Shown here: one piece after another, positions 16,971 to 24,958 of the stretch
How positions within the stretch are numbered: the stretch's first letter is position 1
Layout: each line of letters starts with the position of its first letter
From: Polyangiaceae bacterium
GTDB taxonomy: Bacteria > Myxococcota_A > Polyangia > Polyangiales > Polyangiaceae
Assembly (NCBI GenBank): GCA_009780955.1
Contig: WQZB01000005.1
Span: 1 to 64,000, forward strand
DNA length: 64,000 bases
Direction: 5' to 3'
The notes under the pieces: generated by a model
The model's database searches: none
Seen by the model: only the letters and a program-made list of their open reading frames with translations
Told to the model about the DNA's origin: nothing
Translations under genes and position numbers: made by a program

Positions 16971-17810
16971 TTGCCTTTGACAAACCGAGTCATCCATGGC
17001 GACTGCCTCGACGTTCTTCCGGGCATCGCAGACAGCTCGATCGATCTCATTTACATCGACCCGCCGTTCAACACGGGGCGCATCCAGCGCCGCGATCGGC
17101 TGCGCACCGTGCGCGACGCCGAAGGGGATCGCACCGGCTTTGCCGGCCAGCGCTATCGCACCGAGCGCGCCTCGCGCGACGACGGCTTCGCCGATGCGTT
17201 CGACGACTACCTTGCCTTCCTCGAGCCGCGACTGCGCGAGGCGCACCGCGTGCTCAAGCCAACAGGCAGCTTTTATTTCCATATCGATTACCGCGAAGTG
17301 CACTACTGCAAAGTGCTTCTCGACGGCATTTTCGGTCGCGACTCATTTCTCAACGAAATCATTTGGGCTTACGATTACGGCGCCCGCACGAAAAAGCGAT
17401 GGCCAGCAAAGCATGACAACATTCTTTTTTACGCAAAAAATCGAGCGCAATATCTTTTTGATGTAAGCGAGGTCGATCGCATTGCATACATGGCGCCCGG
17501 CCTCGTGGGCCCCGAGAAAGCGGCGCGCGGCAAGCTTCCTACGGACACTTGGTGGAATACCATTGTAAGCCCCACGGGCAAAGAAAAGCTCGGCTACCCA
17601 ACGCAAAAGCCAATTCGTATTCTAAGGCGCATCGTGTGCGCGTCGTGCCCGAAAGGAGGCATCGTTCTCGATTTCTTTGCGGGCAGTGGAACCACGGGGG
17701 CCGCTGCACTCGAATGCGGGCGCCAGTTCATTTTGGTCGACAGCAGCGAGGCTGCCATCGCAACGATGCGTCGTCGGTTCAACGGCAGGCTCGACATCTC
17801 GTTCGAATAA
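16971..17810 (+). CDS. Orphan site-specific DNA methyltransferase (beta-type order)
   Basis: The protein has 279 residues. The catalytic motif DPPFNTG is near the N-terminus and the SAM-binding motif DFFAGSGTTG is near the C-terminus, the beta-class order for N6-adenine or N4-cytosine methylation. HIDYREVHYCKVLLDGIFG and GYPTQKP are the other family motifs. No restriction enzyme is adjacent, so it is an orphan methylase. The start is TTG at 16971 or 16977; AAGGAG (16961-16966) is 4 or 10 bases upstream respectively. A class-1 copy follows 14 bp after the TAA. Confidence 0.85.
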   Translation: MPLTNRVIHGDCLDVLPGIADSSIDLIYIDPPFNTGRIQRRDRLRTVRDAEGDRTGFAGQRYRTERASRDDGFADAFDDYLAFLEPRLREAHRVLKPTGSFYFHIDYREVHYCKVLLDGIFGRDSFLNEIIWAYDYGARTKKRWPAKHDNILFYAKNRAQYLFDVSEVDRIAYMAPGLVGPEKAARGKLPTDTWWNTIVSPTGKEKLGYPTQKPIRILRRIVCASCPKGGIVLDFFAGSGTTGAAALECGRQFILVDSSEAAIATMRRRFNGRLDISFE

Positions 17811-17824
17811 CAATCGGTGCTCCA

Positions 17825-17996
17825 GACCGCTTTCAAGTTGACGCGAGGTCGAGGCGGGGCCGAGGTGCGTGTGCTGGATAGCACACGCACACGCCGTCGC
17901 ACGGCTCCGTCAGGAGCGGACCGGAACAGCCTGCTTCGGCTTTGAGGACCGCACCGCAGGCACCAACGAAGAGATCGCGTCAAATCGAAAGCGGTC
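17825..17996 (+). repeat. Class-1 TIR element, copy B with internal hairpin module
   Basis: The element is 172 bp, with normal ends but about 49 extra bases in its left half. The extra part contains a perfect 11-bp hairpin (17865-17875 with 17880-17890, loop GGAT) and a 5-bp hairpin at 17893-17905. The copy lies between two convergent genes. Its last bases help form the kinase stop codon (17995-17997). Confidence 0.9.
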
Positions 17997-19737
17997 AAGC
18001 GGCTGCGACGTCTAGCTCTTTGAAGAGCGGCGCCAGTTCGGCAATGGTTCGCAAAGGCTTACAAAACTGAGTCGTCAGCTCGAAAAGCTTCGTTTCGAGT
18101 GCGTCGGCCTCTTTGCCATGCGCCTCGATGCGCTGGCGACACATTGCACGTTCCTGGTCGAGATCTTGCTCGTGCCGTGCGAGTGCGCCTCGAAGCTCGC
18201 GGATCTGAAAATCAAGATCGTTGACGCTTTGACCGGCGCCCTCCACCGCCACCTGCGCTTCGTTCTCCTGCGCGCGCAGAGCAGCCCATTCGTCAACCGC
18301 ACTGGCAGCGGCGCGGTATGCGGCGGACAAGTCGGGCCACGGCTCGGCAAAGGCCGATCGCCCCTCCCAGAACAGCACGTCTTTGTGGAGCGACAGGTAG
18401 TTGTCGCGCGTTCTTGCACTCGCTGCCTCGGCATGCGCGAGGGCCTCGTGAGCGGCCCGAAGATCCTCTTTGGCCTTCGACGCATCGATGCCAAGCGCTT
18501 CGACGGCACAACCAAGTTGAGTGCGTTTTTCTCGCCCTCGCGTTTCGATTTCTTCAAGCTCGCCTTGCGACAAAGCGCCTTCGTTGCGCAGCTCGAGTCG
18601 CTCTTGCACGACGCGACCAACCTCGTCGAGCAATGCCGTAAGATCGTCCGGAGCAAGATCTTTGCTGCCGAACGCACACGTAAGCATTCGCTCGAACACA
18701 ACTAGCCTTCGCATCCAAAGATCGCTCGACGCTGCGCCGAATGAGTCTGCCGATGTCACGTTGCTGACTGGCGCGTCGTCGTCGGTTGGGGGTGCAGGTG
18801 CTTCGCGCTGATGCAAGATCGCGAGCAGCTCGTGGTGGATGCGATGCGCGTCGATCGGGCGATCGTTTGGGTCTTTCGCGAGCGTCTTCACGACGAGCGC
18901 GTCGAGCGCCTCGGGCACACGCGGGTTGCGCGACCGCACCGGCGGCGGTAGTTCGATCATGTGCTTGGTGAAGAACGACGCGAGATTCGTTGCATCGAAC
19001 GGCAAAGTTGCGGTCAGCATCTCGAAGAAGACAACGCCTAACGCATAGAGATCGCTCGAGCCGGTTGCGTCGCCGCCCATGATGCGCTCAGGAGCCATGT
19101 ACTGCGGCGTTCCGAAAAGCTCGCCATGACCCGTGAGGCGCGAGTAGTGACCGCTTTTCGCGATGCCAAAGTCCAAGATTTTCACGAGGTCCGTGCCGTC
19201 GTCGCGTTTGCAGAGAAAGATGTTTTCAGGCTTGATATCCCGGTGAATCACGTCGAGATCGTGCGCGCGTGCGATGCCTCGCGCGATTTGGATCATGACA
19301 TTCAACGCGCGATCGACGTTCATTGGCCCACGGCGAATGCTCACCGCGAGCGACTCGCCGTGGAGCAGTTCCATCACGATGAACGAGCTTCCGTCTTCGG
19401 TGTCGCCCTGATCGAAAATCTCGATGATGTTCGGGTGCGCGAGCATTTGCGCGCTGCGCGCCTCACGCCGAAAGCGTTCGCGAACAACAGGGTCTACGGC
19501 CAGCATTGGGTTCATGATCTTCACGGCAACCGGCCGATCGACGAGCTTGTGCCGGGCGCGATAAACCGTGGCCATGCCGCCTTCGCCGATGACGTCTTCG
19601 ATGACGTAGCGCCCCGAAAGCAACGTGCCGATCCGCGGATCTTGTAGCGGTTCGAGCGAAGCCCCATCGATGAAGCAGTACGTTGCTTCGCTCGGATACC
19701 GCATCGCGCATGTTGTACAGGTCTTCACGGGTTTCAC
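17995..19737 (-). CDS. Soluble Ser/Thr protein kinase with zinc ribbon and coiled-coil tail
   Basis: The 580-residue protein starts with a small zinc-ribbon-like motif (CTTCAMRYPSEATYC). A Hanks-type kinase domain covers about 44-300: GEGGMATVYRA (P-loop), PVAVKIMN (Lys), HRDIKPEN (catalytic loop), DFGIAKSG and YMAPERI. No membrane span follows. Residues about 345-570 are Glu/Ala/Leu-rich and coiled-coil-like. The GTG at 19737 is kept because an internal ATG would remove the first Cys pair. Substrates are unknown. The TGA is formed at the boundary of class-1 copy B. It is divergent from the VanW gene, with a 102-bp gap likely to hold both promoters. Confidence 0.9.
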   Translation of the reverse strand: MKPVKTCTTCAMRYPSEATYCFIDGASLEPLQDPRIGTLLSGRYVIEDVIGEGGMATVYRARHKLVDRPVAVKIMNPMLAVDPVVRERFRREARSAQMLAHPNIIEIFDQGDTEDGSSFIVMELLHGESLAVSIRRGPMNVDRALNVMIQIARGIARAHDLDVIHRDIKPENIFLCKRDDGTDLVKILDFGIAKSGHYSRLTGHGELFGTPQYMAPERIMGGDATGSSDLYALGVVFFEMLTATLPFDATNLASFFTKHMIELPPPVRSRNPRVPEALDALVVKTLAKDPNDRPIDAHRIHHELLAILHQREAPAPPTDDDAPVSNVTSADSFGAASSDLWMRRLVVFERMLTCAFGSKDLAPDDLTALLDEVGRVVQERLELRNEGALSQGELEEIETRGREKRTQLGCAVEALGIDASKAKEDLRAAHEALAHAEAASARTRDNYLSLHKDVLFWEGRSAFAEPWPDLSAAYRAAASAVDEWAALRAQENEAQVAVEGAGQSVNDLDFQIRELRGALARHEQDLDQERAMCRQRIEAHGKEADALETKLFELTTQFCKPLRTIAELAPLFKELDVAAA

Positions 19738-19839
19738 GCTCGGGCTGGCTGATCAGTCTGATCGCTTCCGATGATACAGGTTGAATACTTATTCTGACGA
19801 GCCCATGAGAACAGGTATTCTTTTAGCTCGACTCGGTGG

Positions 19840-21537
19840 ATGACCGAGCGCCGGCGAGGCGTTTCAATGTCTATGCATTTTCCCAGTCCCGAAGGGCAAC
19901 CACTCCCACATGCTCGCCCCTGTCCGCCAGCCACGTCTGCGCGACCAGCGGACACGAAAGCTCCACAAGGCAAGCGGCGGCGACTTTGGTTCGCCATGGT
20001 TACCGTGCTGCTTGCGAGCGATCTGGCGGTGGTGGTCGCGCTGCGATCTCGGTATCTGCCAAACGCGGTCGTGCTACCTGGCCTTACGATCGACGGCGAG
20101 CGCGTTCCAAATGGCGCTGACGTTGCCAAGGTTCGGGCAATCGTTGAAGCGCACGCCGAAGCGCTTGCTCAACGCCAAGTGCAGCTCGTCGTGACTGGCG
20201 ATGGCGAACCCGTGGCGCCAATGTCGCTTGGGGCTCTTGGCGTGCGCGTCGATGTCGACAACACCATGCAGAACGCAACTAGCATCGGGAAAAGCGGCGG
20301 GGTTTTCGCGCGAGCCAAGGCGGCCAACGCTGCACGCGCCGGGCACATCGACGTTGCGCTTCGCACGGAGTTCGATCGCGACGTCGCCCGGCCGGTGCTC
20401 GAGAAGATCAAAAAGGCCAGAGACACCGAGCCCGTTAACGCGCGTCTCGATCTCGACAAGGGCGCTGTCATCCCCGAGAAAGAAGGCCGATCCGTTGACG
20501 TCGAGGGGATCATGGCGAAGATCGACTCGAGCGCGCGTGAGCCCGCCCGGGGCAACCTCGTCATCGAAATGCCCACGGTTGCCGTTGTTCCTCGCATCAC
20601 TTCGGCATGGCTCGGCAGCCTTGACATGGGCACCGTTGTCGCCGGATATGACACGTACTTTTCGCGTGGCGGGGATCAGAAAAAGCGTGGAAAGAACATT
20701 GACAACGCTGCAAAAAGACTAAACGGGCTCGTGATTTCGCCCGGCGAGCAAGTCAGCTTCAACGACGTCGTTGGCGAACGCAGCGAAGCAAACGGCTTTC
20801 AGAAAAGCTGGGAAATCTACAAAGGCGAGATGGTTGAAGGGATCGGCGGCGGCACCTGTCAGGTGGCTTCTACCTTCCACGCGGCTGCGTTCTTTGCCGG
20901 GTTCGACGTGCTCGAGCGGCTGCCGCACTCACGCCCAAGTGCGTACATTCCCATGGGGCTCGATTCTACGGTTGTTTATCCCGACGTGGATCTCAAGGTG
21001 CGAAACCCATATGATTTCCCAATCGTCGTTCGCGCGAAAACCGAAGGCGGCAAGCTGCACATCGAGATGCTCGGCAAAACGCACCCGGTCGATGTGAGCT
21101 TCGGCCGCGAGCTCGTTGGCACGGTTCCTTACAAACGCAAGGTCGTGGAAGACAGCAGTCTTTCGGGCAACAAGGTGCTCGTCAAGCAGCACGGCATCAA
21201 CGGCTTTCGCATCAAGCGCTCGCGCGTGCTCAAAAGTGCGGGCCATCGCAAGAAGGAAGAGACGACCGACTTCTACCCGCCAACCACGGAAATCTACCAC
21301 GTGCCCGTGGGCTTCGATGTGTCGATGCTGCCACCACTTCCGGGCGGCGACGACGACGATTGGGATTTCAGTGGCAGTGTCGCGTCTTCCACCACCACGA
21401 CGTCATGTGCAGATTGCACGAATACGAGCGGCACGACGGAGACAGAAGGCGTCGAGTTCGTCAACGGACCTGGGGCGCATGCGCCAACGAATGCCCAAGC
21501 GAATCCTGAAAAAACGATTTGGGTGAATCGCCATTGA
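19840..21537 (+). CDS. VanW family protein with PG-binding-4-like domain
   Basis: A 565-residue protein has one membrane span at about 50-68 (WFAMVTVLLASDLAVVVALR). Next come a peptidoglycan-binding-4-like region (about 75-250) and a VanW domain (about 265-420) with GEQVSFNDVVGERSEANGF, GIGGGTCQVASTFHAAAFFA and PHSRPSAYIPMGLDSTVVYP. A Lys-rich segment and a Ser/Thr-rich tail end the protein. VanW domains occur near vancomycin-resistance genes and in wall-associated proteins; the biochemical role is unknown. Starts at 19840, 19867 or 19873 are all possible. The next gene, a lytic transglycosylase 65 bp downstream, supports a cell-wall role. Confidence 0.85.
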   Translation: MTERRRGVSMSMHFPSPEGQPLPHARPCPPATSARPADTKAPQGKRRRLWFAMVTVLLASDLAVVVALRSRYLPNAVVLPGLTIDGERVPNGADVAKVRAIVEAHAEALAQRQVQLVVTGDGEPVAPMSLGALGVRVDVDNTMQNATSIGKSGGVFARAKAANAARAGHIDVALRTEFDRDVARPVLEKIKKARDTEPVNARLDLDKGAVIPEKEGRSVDVEGIMAKIDSSAREPARGNLVIEMPTVAVVPRITSAWLGSLDMGTVVAGYDTYFSRGGDQKKRGKNIDNAAKRLNGLVISPGEQVSFNDVVGERSEANGFQKSWEIYKGEMVEGIGGGTCQVASTFHAAAFFAGFDVLERLPHSRPSAYIPMGLDSTVVYPDVDLKVRNPYDFPIVVRAKTEGGKLHIEMLGKTHPVDVSFGRELVGTVPYKRKVVEDSSLSGNKVLVKQHGINGFRIKRSRVLKSAGHRKKEETTDFYPPTTEIYHVPVGFDVSMLPPLPGGDDDDWDFSGSVASSTTTTSCADCTNTSGTTETEGVEFVNGPGAHAPTNAQANPEKTIWVNRH

Positions 21538-21602
21538 ACGCGTGACGAAAACGTCGTGACGAGTTTGACGCCGACTTCATTCGGTGCGCATGCTCGCTCC
21601 CC

Positions 21603-23249
21603 GTGAAAAGTGCCGCCGTTTTGCCAATGGCCATCGCGTTTGCTTACTTGAACGTTGCGAACATCGGCGCGGCACACGCGGCTCCGCCGCATGCAGGCGT
21701 TGCGAGCAAACCAGCCCAACCAGCTAAGAGAACGAGAACGGCGCCGGCACGCGCCAGAGGATCGGCCGCGAAAAGGGCCGGGACGTCGAACTCCACAAGT
21801 AAGTCGAGCGGACCAACGGTCGACGACACCGCCTCGATCGCTGATACCCCTGAGCGTCGCGCGCTCTATGCCGCGGAGCGCGAGCTCTTTCCGCCGGCCT
21901 CTGCCAACGTTGCCTATCCTGCCTATCCTGGTATGGCGTGGCCTGACGAGCTGCCATTTCGAGTCACGAGCAACAAAGATCGCCCGCGCGTGCATGCCTC
22001 GGGCTTGCCGCCCGCACCTCCACCAAGCGCGCCCATGTTTGCCGAGGGCGGCAGCGATTTGTCGTGGCTTATGAAACTCGAAATGTCCGATTTGCCCGTG
22101 CGTTGGGATCCACGAGTGATTCGTTATCTTGAATTTTTCAAAAACGATCCGCGCGGCCATGGCATTCTTGCCAAGTGGATTCGGCGATCCGGCCGATACA
22201 AAGATTCAATTCGTAAAATACTCCAAAGGAAAGGTATTCCCGAAGATCTTATTTGGCTTTCCATGGTCGAAAGCAGCTTCGATCCGAACGCGCGATCGCG
22301 AGCCGGCGCCGTGGGACTATGGCAGTTCACACCGAAAACCGGGAAAATTTACGGCCTCGAGAAAAGCCGCGGGACGGATCCGCGCAGAAGCATCGTGGCT
22401 TCCACCGAGGCCGCGGCCGACTTTCTGTCCGAGTTGTACAGGCGCTTTGGCAGCTGGGACCTTGCCATGGCCGCATTCAACATGGGTTACGGCGGCATGC
22501 TTTCGGCGGTGCGCAAATACAACACGAACGACTTCTGGGTGCTATCCAAGCTTGAAGGGGCGGTGCCGTGGGAAACCACACTTTATGTGCCGAAGATCCT
22601 CGCTGTGGCGATCGCATCGAAGAACCTCGCGATCTTCGGCTTCGAAGACATCGTCCTCGAGCCGCCGATGGGCAGCGAAGAGGTGCTTGCTCTTCCAGGC
22701 ACTACGCTCGCTACGGTTGCGAAGGCCGTGCGGCGCGAATCGGTGCGCAAAAAATCGACCGATCGGTCAATATTATTGGATGGCAAGTTTGCCGTAGTCG
22801 TCCCACAAGACGTTGCGACCTACATTTATCCCGATCGCCGCCGAATCTTTTATCGCGTCGTAGCAGACAGCACGCTGGATGAGATCGCCGCCATGTTCAA
22901 GACTCCACCTGACGATCTTGCTCGTTGGAATCGTGTTGATCCGGCGGCGCGACTGATTGAAGGCATGACAATGCAGATCTTCGTTCCACAGGGCGTCGAT
23001 CTGTCGGGCACCGAGGTGCTGTCCGAAAGCGAGGTGCACCCGGTTGTGGTAGGCACGAGCGAATTCTTCGAGCTCACCGACGACAAGGGGCGCAGCCGCA
23101 TCGCGATCCCCGCAAGAGCGGGCGATACGCTCGAGTCGATTGGGAAAAAGCACGGCGTCAGCGCGGCGCTCATGGAGCGCATCAATCGCCGGAGCCGCGA
23201 CGAGGTGCTTGCAGCAGGCGACAACGTCGTCGTGTGGGTAGCAAAATAG
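21603..23249 (+). CDS. MltD-like membrane-bound lytic transglycosylase
   Basis: This is a 548-residue exported protein. The signal peptide ends near AHAAPPHA and is followed by a basic low-complexity region. The SLT domain (about 200-330) shows ESSFDPNARSRAG (catalytic Glu), GLWQFTPKTGKIYGL, RRSIVASTEAAADFL and AAFNMGYGG. Two LysM-like modules follow, one near 415-465 (YRVVADSTLDEIAAMFKTP) and one at the C-terminus (IPARAGDTLESIGKKHGVS). It would cleave glycan strands of peptidoglycan in the periplasm. The start is GTG at 21603 without a clear Shine-Dalgarno sequence. A class-2 array lies just after the stop codon. Confidence 0.9.
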   Translation: MKSAAVLPMAIAFAYLNVANIGAAHAAPPHAGVASKPAQPAKRTRTAPARARGSAAKRAGTSNSTSKSSGPTVDDTASIADTPERRALYAAERELFPPASANVAYPAYPGMAWPDELPFRVTSNKDRPRVHASGLPPAPPPSAPMFAEGGSDLSWLMKLEMSDLPVRWDPRVIRYLEFFKNDPRGHGILAKWIRRSGRYKDSIRKILQRKGIPEDLIWLSMVESSFDPNARSRAGAVGLWQFTPKTGKIYGLEKSRGTDPRRSIVASTEAAADFLSELYRRFGSWDLAMAAFNMGYGGMLSAVRKYNTNDFWVLSKLEGAVPWETTLYVPKILAVAIASKNLAIFGFEDIVLEPPMGSEEVLALPGTTLATVAKAVRRESVRKKSTDRSILLDGKFAVVVPQDVATYIYPDRRRIFYRVVADSTLDEIAAMFKTPPDDLARWNRVDPAARLIEGMTMQIFVPQGVDLSGTEVLSESEVHPVVVGTSEFFELTDDKGRSRIAIPARAGDTLESIGKKHGVSAALMERINRRSRDEVLAAGDNVVVWVAK

Positions 23250-23255
23250 GAATTC

Positions 23256-23399
23256 GTAGGGGCGCGATTCATCGCGCCCGCCCGCAACATTTTCGAATCC
23301 ATACCATTGGCCGATCCCGAGGGCGCGATGAATCGCGCCCCTACATCCAGGAAATAAAAATAGCGCATTTCGTAGGGGCGTATGGCCATACGCCCCTAC
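23256..23399 (+). repeat. Class-2 hairpin triplet
   Basis: The hairpin cores are CGATTCATCG, CGATGAATCG and TATGGCCATA, in that order. The spacers include TACCATTGGCCGATCCCGA and an A-rich stretch. The array sits between the convergent transglycosylase and FadL-type genes. Confidence 0.85.
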
Positions 23400-23411
23400 T
23401 CGCCAGATCGA

Positions 23412-24857
23412 CTAGAATTTGTATTGTACACCAACCCCTAGGATAATGGCGTGCGCGCTGTAATCGCCGCCGTTGATGGACTCCGTGGCAGTTGGGTTAC
23501 CCTTGACGGGGTTGACGAGCGGCACTTGCGCCGTGGCCGGATCCACATGGGTGTCGTCGATGAGCTCGACTGCAACGACCGCGTCCGCACGCCAACGGTC
23601 GCCGAGATGTACGCTGCCGCCGCCGCCAATGGTGACTTTGTTGGCATCGTAGGTAAGAGCCGACACCCATTCATTAGGAATTGCGCTTGTCTCGTAGGCG
23701 CCACCCACCCGCAAATCGATACGGTTTTCTCTAAAGATGCTGTTCGTCGAGAATTCGAGACCCGCACGATAGGAATTGGAGTCTTGAAAGTGGCGCGGTA
23801 TGGAAATAGGGGCAACTCCGAACGGGCTTGGGAACCCGGTAATATCGTAAAGCTGGATGTTCTTCGATCGCACGTCGATCGTGTCGTGCATACTCCAAAA
23901 CTCGCGAACGTAACTCACCTCGAACCGCAGTGTGTTATCGGCCTTGGGATTCGTGCGCAGCTCGATGCCGGCGCGGAAAACGGGGGGAAGTTTGAATTTC
24001 ACCCTGGCGTCTTCTCCGCGTTGGTAAGCATTGTCGAACGGGGCTGCCGTTGGCAGTCGCACCTGGATGGTCGCAGGCGCGTTCACCCAGAACGGCAGCT
24101 GCCCCGACACACCAATGCGTATGTGCTTGTCGGGTTCGGCTATGATTCCCAAGTTGCCGCTTGGCGCGATGATGGGCCCGACACTGAGTTGGGATAGTGC
24201 ATCGTACGAAGGATCTTCGGGCGCGCTGATGACCCCGCCGGCCGGGCTCGTGTTCAAAACCATTTTGGTTTTGAACGTGCCAACGAGCGCCTGAAGACCA
24301 AATCCAATGCGAAATTGCTCGACGGGTTTGTACGCAAAATAGCCGCCGACAATGGCGAGAAGCGAGCCGTCGAGGGATACGAGCGAGTAGCGTTGGGGCG
24401 CCGGCTGGCCATTGATCGTCTGCGGAAAGGATGCAATGGCGGAATACGGTGAAAGTACACCAAAAGCCAATGTATATTGTTTTTCTTTGCCAAAGTTGTA
24501 GCTGCCCGCAATGGTTGGAATTGGCAAAAACGGCGTGGTGCCTTTGACGGCCGGATATTCATAGGTGTGAACGGCTCCGCTCGCGTCGGTAACTTGCGTT
24601 TGGCGTGCGAAGGACGATGAGTAATTGAGCCACGAAAGATCGATGAACAGCGCGGTGCCGGCGTCGGCAAGGCCGGCCGGGTTGTACCAAATGGCGCCGA
24701 GGTCGTCGGCGCCGGCCACGAACGCTCCTCCGCGCCCAAGAGGGCGTACACCGCGATCTTCGGTGAACAGGCCCGCCGCCCGCGCGTTTGCGGTGAAGCC
24801 GAGAACCATTGCAGTGCCCAGCGGCACTAGCCAAGCTCGATATTTTGGATATTTCAA
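23412..24857 (-). CDS. FadL/OmpP1-type outer-membrane porin
   Basis: This 481-residue outer-membrane protein has a signal peptide ending near NARAAGLF. The FadL hallmark follows: RPLGRGGAFVAGADDLGA and WYNPAGLADAG, the hatch region. Beta strands continue to a terminal YKF, as in barrel proteins. The family imports long-chain fatty acids or other hydrophobic compounds across the outer membrane. The start is taken as TTG at 24857 because an internal ATG would cut the signal peptide. It lies 101 bp downstream of the giant lipoprotein gene on the same strand, so the two may cooperate. Confidence 0.85.
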   Translation of the reverse strand: MKYPKYRAWLVPLGTAMVLGFTANARAAGLFTEDRGVRPLGRGGAFVAGADDLGAIWYNPAGLADAGTALFIDLSWLNYSSSFARQTQVTDASGAVHTYEYPAVKGTTPFLPIPTIAGSYNFGKEKQYTLAFGVLSPYSAIASFPQTINGQPAPQRYSLVSLDGSLLAIVGGYFAYKPVEQFRIGFGLQALVGTFKTKMVLNTSPAGGVISAPEDPSYDALSQLSVGPIIAPSGNLGIIAEPDKHIRIGVSGQLPFWVNAPATIQVRLPTAAPFDNAYQRGEDARVKFKLPPVFRAGIELRTNPKADNTLRFEVSYVREFWSMHDTIDVRSKNIQLYDITGFPSPFGVAPISIPRHFQDSNSYRAGLEFSTNSIFRENRIDLRVGGAYETSAIPNEWVSALTYDANKVTIGGGGSVHLGDRWRADAVVAVELIDDTHVDPATAQVPLVNPVKGNPTATESINGGDYSAHAIILGVGVQYKF

Positions 24858-24958
24858 GTGGTCACCGTTCGTGATTCGGAGATGTCGTCGCCACCCTTCC
24901 GAGAAGAGCCGCGACGACGTGGGAATTATCGCGTGGGTTGGGCGCGTGGTCTTGTGCG

